NCBI GenBank assembly: GCA_016934645.1
Contig: JAFGSL010000477.1
Location: 1-11,432 of the forward strand
Direction of reading: 5' to 3'
From: Anaerolineae bacterium
GTDB lineage: Bacteria > Chloroflexota > Anaerolineae > B4-G1 > SLSP01
Length of the DNA stretch: 11,432 bases
A program made the position numbers and the translations under genes. Shown piece after piece: positions 1-7,297 of the stretch. Position 1 is the stretch's first letter. Every line of letters starts with the position of its first letter. Under the pieces are notes generated by a model. It saw only the letters and a list, made by a program, of their open reading frames with translations. It was not told where the DNA came from and made no database searches.

Positions 1-105
1 GACGTAGTCACCTTTGTTCACACTGCGCCCAAAGTGGGCCGCAACGATCCCTGTCCATGCGGCAGCGGCAAGAAATACAAGCAGTGTTGTGGGAAAAAAG
101 TGTGA
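1..105 (+). CDS. C-terminal end of a SEC-C zinc-motif protein, probably SecA (partial)
   Basis: Frame 1 is open from the first base and stops at TGA 103-105, giving the last 34 residues of a protein that starts outside the window. It ends in a SEC-C motif: Cys18-Pro-Cys20 followed by GSGKKYK and the pair Cys29-Cys30, which together bind one zinc ion. This motif is best known from the extreme C-terminus of SecA, the ATPase that drives preproteins through SecYEG, where it contacts SecB and lipid. The preceding KVGRNDP is also the usual SecA wording. SEC-C motifs also close other bacterial proteins (YecA/UPF0149-like, TPR proteins, PIN-linked proteins), and only the tail is visible, so SecA is probable but not proven. 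No terminator hairpin is visible directly after the stop. Confidence 0.8.
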   Translation, partial: DVVTFVHTAPKVGRNDPCPCGSGKKYKQCCGKKV

Positions 106-132
106 TTGTGTGGTACACTAAAGTTATAGAAT
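106..132 (+). promoter_or_regulatory. Weak possible promoter ahead of the leader ORF and pglZ
   Basis: TAGAAT at 127-132 matches the sigma70 -10 consensus at five of six positions. The best upstream partner is TTGTGT at 106-111, a poor -35 with a short 15-bp spacer. It sits just before the GGAGG site at 138-142, so a transcript from here would cover the small ORF at 148-249 and pglZ. The match is marginal and is offered only as a candidate. Confidence 0.25.
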
Positions 133-147
133 AGGCTGGAGGTTGCC

Positions 148-249
148 ATGAGCAGTGTGACCATTGAATACTCACCCGATGTGTTGTGGCGAATAATACG
201 CCCCTCGTTGCGTTTGTCGGCGAGCGTTGATTTTGAGTCATATGCTTGA
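148..249 (+). pseudogene. Remnant of a UPF0175 antitoxin / PIN toxin pair, now a 33-codon leader ORF
   Basis: ATG 148 follows a good ribosome binding site, GGAGG at 138-142, with a 5-bp spacer. The first 14 residues (MSSVTIEYSPDVLW) look like the start of a UPF0175-type antitoxin, but the helical body of that family is missing. From about 183 a second frame (183-227) reads VVANNTPLVAFVGER before a stop at 228-230. This resembles the start of DUF3368-type PIN-domain toxins, in which an N-terminal VVNNTPLVAL-like strand carries a first active-site region. UPF0175 and DUF3368 genes are usual partners, so a deletion joining the two 5' ends would explain both fragments. The frame now runs out at TGA 247-249, past the pglZ ATG at 242, so it may serve as a translated leader coupled to pglZ. 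Both family matches are short and made from memory. Confidence 0.4.
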
Positions 250-2197
250 GCGTATTCTTGCCGTATTTCCTGCACAGACTCACCCCCTGTATCTAGCCAG
301 CGACCCCGACGACGTGCTGGCCGATGAGGTGCTGCTGGCGACGTTGGCTGCGCGCGGTTTTACCCTGATCCGCGAAGGCGATCCTGTGACCTTGCGCGCG
401 CGCGTCGAGGCGGCGCGCCCCTGGACGCCGGAGCATCCGTTACTCGTCGTTACGTCTGGACTGCTGGAGGCGTTACCTTACGATCTCTGGCAGCAGGGAC
501 AGCATGTCACCCTGGCACTGCACACCTTCTTCCCTAACCTGGCCTATCCGGTCGTACGGACGCTCTCTACGACCCGGCGGGCACGTCTTGCGGCGGCCCC
601 ATCTCCCGCGCGGACGTTAGGCCCGCAAGCTACGCAGGATTACATCCTGCGTCATGCCTTCGGCGCTGCCCCCGCGATACTCCGCCAACCGGCGCAGCTT
701 ATCGCCTGGCTGGACACCTATCATCAGGAGCGTGACCCGCTGCCCGCTGCGCTATGCGCAGCTCTGCTATCTGCTTTGCAGACCTGTCCGCCGTATGCCG
801 AATGGCCGTTGGAATCCTTGCTCTGCGAACCGGCAGCCTTTGCGGCCTTTGTGCGCGAGCAGTGGACAGTCTACGTGGAGGCTGCACAGCGGGGACGCGC
901 AGCCGAACCATCGGGGCACTATCTTGACTTCGGTGTGGATACGGCCCTGCAGGACGCCCTTTCCCGGCTGGTGCGGACGGGCACGCTCGCGCCGGTTGAG
1001 GTCGCGCGTCCCGAACGGTTGCCGGGGTGGGCGCGCCCGGCGGTACTTGCCTCAGCCGAAGACCGTATCCCGCGTCGCGCGGCGGAACTGCTGGCGTCGG
1101 TCACAGAACAGGTGGCGTCCCTTACGCCGGAGACGCGCTGGCCTGAGTGCCAACGTCTTGCCTGGGACTGGGCGGAACTTACCGCCTTGCGCTACCAGCC
1201 GGAGACCGGGTTGGAGGCAACCGGTCTGCCGATCGCGCTTTTAAAATCTTACGACGTGGTGCAGTCTATGGTCGATGCGGCTTTTGAGGCCTGGCTCCCG
1301 GCCCATTATGCCGCACTGGCGACGCAAAGCCTGCCAGAGCCACACCATCTCTACCACGTTCCGCATTATCTGGCGTATCACTATCTCGAAGCGCGCCCGG
1401 TCGCGTTGTTGATCCTCGATGGCATGGCGCTGGCCGATTGGACCGTCATCCGCAGGACGTGGCAGGCGCGCCAACCGGGCTGGCGTGTGGAAGAGCGTCT
1501 GGTATTGGCGCAACTCCCCACCATCACCTCCGTTTCGCGACAGGCGTTGGTCAGTGGCCGGCGTCCCGTCGATTTTGCGGATTCATTGGGCGTAACGCGG
1601 AAAGAGCCGCAGCATTGGCAAAGCCTGGGCGAGCGTCTGGGACTGGCGAAAAATGCCGTGCATTACGCCCACTTGCGACCCGGGGAATCCGTGCTGCCCG
1701 ACCTTCCCGGCGCGCGCGTGCGCTGGCTTTGTTGGGTGGATACCAGTCTCGATGACGTGGTTCACAGTGCGACGCTGGGACATAACGCTTTCTATGCGGC
1801 GTTGAATGTTTGGCTTAACGATTATGCCCCGCATCTGGAAGCCGTCATCGCCGGGCTGCTCGCGCAAGGGTTCGTCGTCGCTCTTACCAGTGACCACGGG
1901 CACACTGAGGGGCGAGGGTTCGGTGCGCTCAACGAAGGCTTGACGGTGGAGACCCGCAGCCAGCGCTCGCGACTTTACACGGATCCACTGGCTGCGGAGC
2001 GTGCGCGAGGCAGTTTCGCCGAAACAATCCTCTGGCGCGATGACGGCCTATTGCCCCCCAGCCTGAGCGTCGTTATGCCGCGTGGACGGCTTGCGTTTGC
2101 GTCCTATGACGCTACAGTGGTCACCCACGGCGGCGCTTCAATAGATGAAGTGATCGTACCGTTGGTGATCTTGACCAAAAACCGGGATTTTTCCTAA
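242..2197 (+). CDS. pglZ: BREX-3-type PglZ, alkaline phosphatase superfamily
   Basis: This 651-residue protein belongs to the PglZ family, the putative metal-dependent phosphatase/hydrolase found in all BREX phage-defence systems. Its length and N-terminal wording (DPDDVLADEVLL, YDLWQQGQHV, FPNLAYPVV) match what I recall of the BREX type 3 form. The C-terminal half holds the alkaline-phosphatase-fold metal sites: LILDGMALADW with Asp393, the nucleophile region PTITSVSR (Thr427, Thr429, Ser430, Ser432), SDHGHTEGRG with Asp551, His552 and His554, and THGGASIDEVIVPLV with His629. All expected metal ligands therefore appear intact. ATG 242 is preferred over the in-frame TTG at 227 because it aligns with the family start. 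It has no clear Shine-Dalgarno of its own, and the small ORF at 148-249 overlaps it by 8 bp, so coupled translation is likely. The brxA-like gene follows, as in BREX-3 operons, but brxF, brxC, pglX and brxHII are not upstream. Confidence 0.88.
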   Translation: MLERILAVFPAQTHPLYLASDPDDVLADEVLLATLAARGFTLIREGDPVTLRARVEAARPWTPEHPLLVVTSGLLEALPYDLWQQGQHVTLALHTFFPNLAYPVVRTLSTTRRARLAAAPSPARTLGPQATQDYILRHAFGAAPAILRQPAQLIAWLDTYHQERDPLPAALCAALLSALQTCPPYAEWPLESLLCEPAAFAAFVREQWTVYVEAAQRGRAAEPSGHYLDFGVDTALQDALSRLVRTGTLAPVEVARPERLPGWARPAVLASAEDRIPRRAAELLASVTEQVASLTPETRWPECQRLAWDWAELTALRYQPETGLEATGLPIALLKSYDVVQSMVDAAFEAWLPAHYAALATQSLPEPHHLYHVPHYLAYHYLEARPVALLILDGMALADWTVIRRTWQARQPGWRVEERLVLAQLPTITSVSRQALVSGRRPVDFADSLGVTRKEPQHWQSLGERLGLAKNAVHYAHLRPGESVLPDLPGARVRWLCWVDTSLDDVVHSATLGHNAFYAALNVWLNDYAPHLEAVIAGLLAQGFVVALTSDHGHTEGRGFGALNEGLTVETRSQRSRLYTDPLAAERARGSFAETILWRDDGLLPPSLSVVMPRGRLAFASYDATVVTHGGASIDEVIVPLVILTKNRDFS

Positions 2198-2210
2198 AAT
2201 CCCGGTTTTT
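2177..2210. terminator. Perfect 15-bp terminator-like hairpin across the pglZ stop
   Basis: AAAAACCGGGATTTT at 2177-2191 and AAAATCCCGGTTTTT at 2196-2210 are exact reverse complements with a 4-nt loop (TCCT). The stem has a CCGGGA core and runs of A on the left and T on the right, so it could end transcription in either direction by the intrinsic route. The pglZ stop TAA (2195-2197) lies at the loop, and the last seven pglZ codons are inside the hairpin. The downstream gene has its ribosome binding site just after, at 2218-2222, so the hairpin may lower its expression relative to pglZ. Confidence 0.75.
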
Positions 2211-2229
2211 GAAAGTGAAGGATAGAGGG

Positions 2230-2958
2230 ATGGACAAAGGTGTAGGGTTCAACCGGCAGTTGCAGCGCTCTTGGCTGGATACCACAGCGGCTTTTGTGGC
2301 CGAAGTCCAGGATCCGCTTGTGTTGCGGGAACGGTTGGAGGCCGTGTTACAGCAGGATATGGCGGGTGTGGAAGCTCGCCGCAAGACGATTGACCTGTTG
2401 CTCAATCTCTGGCTGCGGACGCAGGAAGATTATCCTGAATTGTGGACATTCGCTGTTGCCTGGAATCGAGATACCCCTGCGCCACAGGAGCGGCTATGGT
2501 TACATTACGGCCTGGCACTCGTTTGCTACTCCTTCTTCCGCGATTGCGTTGCCGTGATTGGACAACTGGGGCGGTATGAAGAACCTGTCACAAATCGCGT
2601 TTTGATCCGGCGGCTCGCAGCAGAGAGGGGGCAGTTAGGGTCGTTGGAGCGCGCGACGCAGCATGTCACGGCATCCTTGCGGGACTGGGGGCTGTTGGCG
2701 GACGCGCTCCCGCGCTATACGTACAAGCCTTGCCTGCACATCTTTACAGCGAGCCATAGTGACCTCGAAACCTGGTTGCTGGCTTGTGCGCTGCAAGCAC
2801 ATCCCGCCGAAGCGCTCCCTTTTGCCGACCTCGTGCGCCTTCCAGAGCTGTTTCCTTTCCAGGTGACCGTGACTGTGGACGGCCTCCGCACTCACCCGTG
2901 GTTTACCGTTCGCCGCGAAGGCGCTGGATGGGATATGGTGGGTCTGGCGCGAGGCTGA
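2230..2958 (+). CDS. brxA: BrxA-like protein (DUF1819-type), partner of PglZ
   Basis: This 242-residue protein is soluble, mostly helical by composition, and has no signal peptide or membrane segment. It directly follows a BREX-3-type pglZ, the position held by brxA at the end of BREX type 3 operons. Its wording (FNRQLQRSWLDTT, RERLEAVLQQDMAG, RKTIDLLLNLWL, LWLHYGLALVCYSFFRDCVAVIG, then a basic QHVTASLRDWGLL region) fits my memory of BREX-3 BrxA proteins. BrxA of other BREX types is a small DNA-binding protein needed for defence in some systems. The region around residues 110-160 could be a winged-helix-like part, which I infer rather than see. ATG 2230 is chosen because AAGGA at 2218-2222 lies 7 bp upstream; an in-frame TTG at 2209 falls inside the hairpin. 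No short catalytic motif is visible, so the name rests on position and overall resemblance. Confidence 0.62.
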   Translation: MDKGVGFNRQLQRSWLDTTAAFVAEVQDPLVLRERLEAVLQQDMAGVEARRKTIDLLLNLWLRTQEDYPELWTFAVAWNRDTPAPQERLWLHYGLALVCYSFFRDCVAVIGQLGRYEEPVTNRVLIRRLAAERGQLGSLERATQHVTASLRDWGLLADALPRYTYKPCLHIFTASHSDLETWLLACALQAHPAEALPFADLVRLPELFPFQVTVTVDGLRTHPWFTVRREGAGWDMVGLARG

Positions 2959-3002
2959 AGATAAATCGTTGCTCATGAAAAAACTACCGTAAAGGAGAAA
3001 CA

Positions 3003-4853
3003 ATGAACGACCATTTAAATGAAACCACCAAACAGCACTCTGGCTTGCTCAAAACCGAAGACGGCTTTGTCTTTCGCGATCTCAACAAAAACGGCAAGTT
3101 GGACATCTACGAAGACCCGCGCCAGCCGGTCGAGGCGCGCGTGGAAGATCTCCTGAGCCAGATGACGCTCGAAGAAAAAGCTGGGTTGATGTTTATCAAC
3201 GGCTCGGCGATCAATCCGGATGGTTCTATCGAGGTAAAGCCGGATGCGCCAGGTTTTGGCGGCGTGGCGGTCGGTCAGATCGACCGGCACAAGATGAATC
3301 ACTTTAACCTGTGGCAGATTCCGGGGGTGCAGGCGGTCGCCAGTTGGTACAACAAGCTCCAAAAGTACGCCGAAAAGACCCGGTTGGGTATTCCTATCAC
3401 CATCGCGTCCGATCCGCGCAATCATTTCAGCCGTAACATTTTTGCGATGTCGGCCACGGAGTTTTCGCAATGGTGTGAAACAACGGGATTTGGCGCCATC
3501 GGGGATGCCGACCTGGTGCAGCAATTTGCGGATAGCGTCCGCAGGGAATATCTGGCGGTGGGGATACGCGTCGCTTTGCATCCCCAGATCGATCTCGCCA
3601 CCGAACCGCGCTGGCCCCGCATCAACGGCACCTTCGGCGAGGATGCTCACCTGACGGCACGTTTGGCCAAAGCCTATATTGAAGGCTTCCAGGGTGAAAC
3701 ACTGGGGCCACATAGCGTGGCGTGTATGACCAAGCACTTCCCCGGCGGCGGCCCACAGAACGAAGGCTTGGACCCGCACTTCGACTTCCAAAAGGGGCAG
3801 ATTTACCCCGGCAACAATTTTGACTACCACCTGATTCCGTTTGAGGCCGCGTTCGAAGCGGGAACCGCCGCCATCATGCCCTATTACGGCGTCCCGGTGG
3901 ACCAGACGGATGAAAATGTGGCGATGTCCTTCAATAAGAGGATCATCACCGGGTTGCTGCGCGAGAAGTATCACTATGACGGCGTGGTTTGCACCGATTG
4001 GGGACTGATTACGGATCACCATATCGCGGGTGTGGTATGGCCGGCCCGCGCCTGGGGTGTGGAACATCTCACCGGGGCCGAACGGGTGTTGAAAGTTATC
4101 GAGGCGGGGGTTGACCAATTTGGCGGGGAAAGCTGCCCTGAATTGGTGGTTGAATTGGTGAAAACGGGCCAACTCTCGGAAGCCCGTGTGGATCAATCCG
4201 TGCGACGGTTGCTGCGGTTGAAGTTCCAGTTAGGGTTGTTTGACAATCCCTTCGTGGACGAATCACAGCTCTCGCAGGTCTTCGGCGATCCCGATGCCGC
4301 GGCACGCAGCCTGTCCTCACAACAACGGGCGATGACCTTGCTCAAGAACGAAGACGGGGTTCTCCCGTTGCAAGGTTGTCCCAAGGTGTTCGTCAAAGAC
4401 GTAAATTCAACCCTGGTGGAGCAGTATGCACAGGTGGTGGATACCCCAGAACAGGCCGATTTTGCCATCCTGCGACTGGAGACACCCTGGGTGCCAATCG
4501 AAACCGACAACCCCTTCGCGCGTGGATTCCATCACGGCGATCTGGATTTCAAGGGCGAAGCCAAAACTGAAATCCTATCTCTCCTGCAAGCTGTTCCCAC
4601 CATCGTTGTTTTGAACCTGGATCGCCCTGCCGTCATCCCGGAAATCGCGACGGCGGCAAAAGGGGTGTTCGGCGAATTTGGCGCATCCGATGAGGCGGTT
4701 TTGAATGTGATTTTTGGCAAAGCCAACCCGGAGGGCAATCTGCCGTTCGAGTTGCCGTCTTCGATGGAAGCCGTGCGTCGCCAACGCACTGACGTGCCCC
4801 ACGACTCTGAAGATCCCTTGTTCCCATTCGGGTTCGGGCTGCGGTATGAGTAG
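3003..4853 (+). CDS. Glycoside hydrolase family 3 beta-glycosidase
   Basis: This 616-residue enzyme should release terminal beta-linked glucose or a related sugar by the retaining GH3 mechanism. The N-terminal (alpha/beta)8 domain covers about residues 45-405. It contains ASDPRNH (Asp137, probable substrate binder), CMTKHFPGGGP with Lys244 and His245, and VVCTDWGLITD, whose Asp332 is the expected nucleophile. The GH3 C-terminal alpha/beta sandwich covers about residues 425-616, where Glu564 in GASDEAV is a possible acid/base, less certain because this residue varies in GH3. Before the catalytic domain lies DLNKNGKLDIYED (residues 26-38), an EF-hand/dockerin-like calcium-loop pattern that I recall as common in this GH3 subgroup. 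There is no signal peptide, so it is cytoplasmic. AAAGGAG at 2991-2997 supports ATG 3003. The GH2 gene starts 2 bp after its stop, so the two form one transcription unit. The exact substrate cannot be read from sequence. Confidence 0.93.
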   Translation: MNDHLNETTKQHSGLLKTEDGFVFRDLNKNGKLDIYEDPRQPVEARVEDLLSQMTLEEKAGLMFINGSAINPDGSIEVKPDAPGFGGVAVGQIDRHKMNHFNLWQIPGVQAVASWYNKLQKYAEKTRLGIPITIASDPRNHFSRNIFAMSATEFSQWCETTGFGAIGDADLVQQFADSVRREYLAVGIRVALHPQIDLATEPRWPRINGTFGEDAHLTARLAKAYIEGFQGETLGPHSVACMTKHFPGGGPQNEGLDPHFDFQKGQIYPGNNFDYHLIPFEAAFEAGTAAIMPYYGVPVDQTDENVAMSFNKRIITGLLREKYHYDGVVCTDWGLITDHHIAGVVWPARAWGVEHLTGAERVLKVIEAGVDQFGGESCPELVVELVKTGQLSEARVDQSVRRLLRLKFQLGLFDNPFVDESQLSQVFGDPDAAARSLSSQQRAMTLLKNEDGVLPLQGCPKVFVKDVNSTLVEQYAQVVDTPEQADFAILRLETPWVPIETDNPFARGFHHGDLDFKGEAKTEILSLLQAVPTIVVLNLDRPAVIPEIATAAKGVFGEFGASDEAVLNVIFGKANPEGNLPFELPSSMEAVRRQRTDVPHDSEDPLFPFGFGLRYE

Positions 4854-4855
4854 AA

Positions 4856-7294
4856 ATGAAGAAACAGAATTTTGATCTGGATTGGGAATACACCGAAGCA
4901 ACCGGTATGTTTGCGATGTTCGGAGGGCAATGGGAGCCGGTCAATCTGCCGCACGACCTCTCGATCACCAAGCCGCGCAGCCAGAGCAATCCTACGGCTA
5001 AAGATGGCGGTTACGCCTGGAGCGGCGTGGTCACGTATCGCAAGAAGTTCGCGGCCCCGGCTGAGTGGCGTGGGCAGAACGTGCAGCTTGAGTTCGAAGG
5101 CATCTACATGAACGCCGAGGTGTCCATCAATCGCCAGTTGGTCGCCCTGCATCCCTACGGCTACACCGGCTTCATCGTGGATCTCACTCCACATCTCAAG
5201 GTCGGTGCGGAAAACGTCATCCAGGTGGTGGTCAACAACAGCGCGCAGCCCAACTCGCGCTGGTACAGCGGCACGGGTATCTACCGCCACGTCTGGCTGC
5301 GTACCGGTGGAGCCTTGCGAATCCAGCCGTGGGGCGTATTTGTGACCACCCCGGTCGTCGATCCCGCCGAATCTACCGTGGCCATCGCCACCGAGTTGGC
5401 GGGTGAAGCGGCGGGCGCGGTGCTGCGTTCCACCATCCTGGATGCTTCCGGGGTGGGGGTGGCTGCGATTGAAACGCCGGTAAAAGGCACAACCGTCCGG
5501 CAGACCTTGTCCGTCAAGGATGCCCGGCTGTGGTCGGTGGATGAGCCGTATCTGTACACCCTGGTCAGTGAAGTTCTGGTGGATGGCGCGCCTGCGGATG
5601 GCGCGCCGATGGACGTGGAGAAAACGCCCTTCGGCATCCGCTCCATCGCCTTTGATGCGCAGCACGGCTTCCGGCTGAACGGCGTGCCCATCAAGCTTAA
5701 GGGCGGCTGTGTGCATCACGGCCACGGCCTGCTGGGCGCGGCCAGCTTTGATCGGGCCGAGGAACGCAAGATCGAGTTGATGAAAGCCTCCGGCTTCAAC
5801 GCGGTCCGCAGCGCGCATAATCCACCCGCCCCGGCACTGCTGGACGCTTGCGACCGCCTGGGCATCTTGGTGATGGATGAAAGCTTCGACTGCTGGCGCA
5901 CTGGGAAAACGGCCAACGACTATCACCTGTACTTTGAGGACTGGTGGCAGCGCGACACCGCAGCGATGGTCAGGCGCGACCGCAACCACCCGTCCGTCAT
6001 TATGTGGTCCATCGGCAACGAAGTCTCCGAACGCACCGGCATTTCAGATGGCTACGCCTGGGCACGCAAACAGGTAGATTTTATCCGCGCGCTTGATCCC
6101 ACGCGTCCGGTCACCTCCGCGTTGCCCTTCATTTTTGAACCTATGCTGGCCGACCTCAATGCCGCGCCTGAGCCGCCAGAGCCAGGGGAAACCGGCGCGC
6201 CAAACATCTTCGACATGACAATGATGATGCCCACCGATCCCGCGAAAGATACCTGGGGCAACCTGACGCGCGAATTCTGCGAAGCGCTGGACGTGGTGGG
6301 CTACAACTATTTGGACTCACGCTACGAATGGGACGGCCAGCGTTTCCCGGAGCGGGTGATGGCCGGCACCGAGAGCTTCCCCTTTCTGGCCTACGATGTC
6401 TGGAAGGCCACCGAAAAGTTCCCCTACGTCATCGGCGATTTTGTCTGGACCGCCGTGGATTACCTGGGCGAGGCGCACCTGGCAAAAGTCTCCGTGGACG
6501 ATCCCAAGCCTTTCTTCGCTGTCGAGCCGTGGCCGAGTCATATGGCGAACTGCGGGGATCGGGACATCTGCGGTTTCAAGCGCCCGCAGGCCCACTTCCG
6601 CGATCTGCTGTGGGGCGTACGTACCGCGCCGTTTATCGGCGTGCTCGATCCGCAACTGTACGGCAAGCAGATCACGTTCAGCCCCTGGGGCTGGGAGCCG
6701 GTGCTGGATAGCTGGAGTTTCCCCGGACAGGAAGGCAAGCTGACGCGCGTGGACGTGTATGCCATCGACGAGGAGGTGGAACTGCGCATCAACGGCATCT
6801 CCGCCGGGCGCAAACCGGCCGGGGCCGCGCAGAAAAACAAGGTCTCGTTCGACGTCACGTACCAACCCGGCACGATTGAGGTCATTGGCTACCGGGATGG
6901 CAAAGCCGTCAGCCGGACGAGTCTGGAAACGACCGGCGCTCCGGCAGCGCTACGCCTCACTGCGGACCGCGCTGAAATCCAAAGCGATTATGGCGATCTG
7001 TCCTACGTGACCGTGGAAGTCGTTGACGCGCAGGGCCGTGTGGTGAAATACGCCGAGCCGGACGTTGCCTTCGAAGTCACAGGTGCGGGAAAACTACTCG
7101 CCGTCGGGACGGCAAACCCGGCATCGGAGGAGCTGTATGTCGGTACCATCCGCAAGGCCTGGCAGGGCCGGTTGATGGCGGTGGTGTGCAGCACTGGGAA
7201 GGCTGGCGAGATCGTGCTCAAGGCAAGTGCGGAGGGGCTGGCTTCGGCGGAAATCGGCCTGAATATGTGGAAGTTATACTTTTACGGAGGGTGA
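4856..7294 (+). CDS. Glycoside hydrolase family 2 enzyme, beta-galactosidase type
   Basis: This 812-residue GH2 enzyme has the usual modular order: sugar-binding jelly roll (about 1-165, with NLPHD and WYSGTGIYRHVWL), immunoglobulin-like domain (about 170-275), TIM barrel (about 276-580, with FRLNGVPIKLKGGCVHHGHGL at its start) and C-terminal beta domains (DUF4982-like and a GH2 domain-5-like module). In the barrel, IMWSIGNEV gives Glu389 as acid/base and MAGTESFP gives Glu506 as nucleophile; VIGDFVWTAVDYLGEA follows as in this subfamily. It should hydrolyse a beta-galactoside or related beta-linked sugar in the cytoplasm, as no signal peptide is present. ATG 4856 lies 2 bp after the GH3 stop and has no clear Shine-Dalgarno, so translation is probably coupled. 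The last residues (NMWKLYFYGG) coincide with a copy of a mobile-element inverted repeat at 7269-7285 and look like a late addition to the protein. Confidence 0.92.
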   Translation: MKKQNFDLDWEYTEATGMFAMFGGQWEPVNLPHDLSITKPRSQSNPTAKDGGYAWSGVVTYRKKFAAPAEWRGQNVQLEFEGIYMNAEVSINRQLVALHPYGYTGFIVDLTPHLKVGAENVIQVVVNNSAQPNSRWYSGTGIYRHVWLRTGGALRIQPWGVFVTTPVVDPAESTVAIATELAGEAAGAVLRSTILDASGVGVAAIETPVKGTTVRQTLSVKDARLWSVDEPYLYTLVSEVLVDGAPADGAPMDVEKTPFGIRSIAFDAQHGFRLNGVPIKLKGGCVHHGHGLLGAASFDRAEERKIELMKASGFNAVRSAHNPPAPALLDACDRLGILVMDESFDCWRTGKTANDYHLYFEDWWQRDTAAMVRRDRNHPSVIMWSIGNEVSERTGISDGYAWARKQVDFIRALDPTRPVTSALPFIFEPMLADLNAAPEPPEPGETGAPNIFDMTMMMPTDPAKDTWGNLTREFCEALDVVGYNYLDSRYEWDGQRFPERVMAGTESFPFLAYDVWKATEKFPYVIGDFVWTAVDYLGEAHLAKVSVDDPKPFFAVEPWPSHMANCGDRDICGFKRPQAHFRDLLWGVRTAPFIGVLDPQLYGKQITFSPWGWEPVLDSWSFPGQEGKLTRVDVYAIDEEVELRINGISAGRKPAGAAQKNKVSFDVTYQPGTIEVIGYRDGKAVSRTSLETTGAPAALRLTADRAEIQSDYGDLSYVTVEVVDAQGRVVKYAEPDVAFEVTGAGKLLAVGTANPASEELYVGTIRKAWQGRLMAVVCSTGKAGEIVLKASAEGLASAEIGLNMWKLYFYGG
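5581..5610 (+). repeat. 15-bp in-frame tandem duplication inside the GH2 gene
   Basis: GGATGGCGCGCC occurs twice with a 15-bp period (5581-5592 and 5596-5607), with intervening CTGC-like bases. It encodes DGAPADGAPMD in the immunoglobulin-like domain, probably in a surface loop. Being in frame, it keeps the gene intact and is most likely a slipped-strand duplication. Confidence 0.7.
7269..7285 (+). repeat. Copy of mobile-element inverted repeat at the GH2 3' end
   Basis: GGAAGTTATACTTTTAC here matches GGAAGTTATATTTTTAC at 11416-11432 in 16 of 17 positions. It also matches the reverse complement of the left repeat at 11357-11373 in 15 of 17 positions. Those two are the facing arms of the element at the right edge of the window. 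At this place the repeat supplies the last codons of the GH2 gene just before its TGA and overlaps the region of the next gene's ribosome binding site. It may be a scar or fragment of the same element, although chance cannot be excluded. Confidence 0.45.
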
Positions 7295-7297
7295 GAT

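Noticed and set aside
227..241. Earlier TTG start for pglZ
   Set aside because: It adds five residues beyond the usual family start, and the only purine-rich site (GGCGAG at 219-224) is too close to it.
654..1244. Plus-strand open frame of 196 codons inside pglZ
   Set aside because: It lies in another frame of a gene with an unambiguous family match, and its product is Arg/Pro-rich with no motif.
1..2958. A complete BREX defence system
   Set aside because: Only PglZ and a BrxA-like protein are present. No methyltransferase, helicase or large ATPase gene lies in the window, and both flanks are occupied by unrelated genes.
2959..3002. Promoter in the gap before the GH3 gene
   Set aside because: TTGCTC at 2969-2974 has no -10 box at acceptable spacing, so only the ribosome binding site could be supported.
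3015..4196. Long antisense open frame (about 393 codons) opposite the GH3 gene
   Set aside because: It has no recognisable domain or ribosome binding site and is a mirror of the GH3 reading frame.
4532..5989. Long antisense open frame (about 485 codons) opposite the GH3/GH2 genes
   Set aside because: It runs fully opposite two clear glycosidase genes, its translation is low-complexity, rich in His, Arg and Gly and without recognisable motifs, and it arises from codon bias in the real genes.
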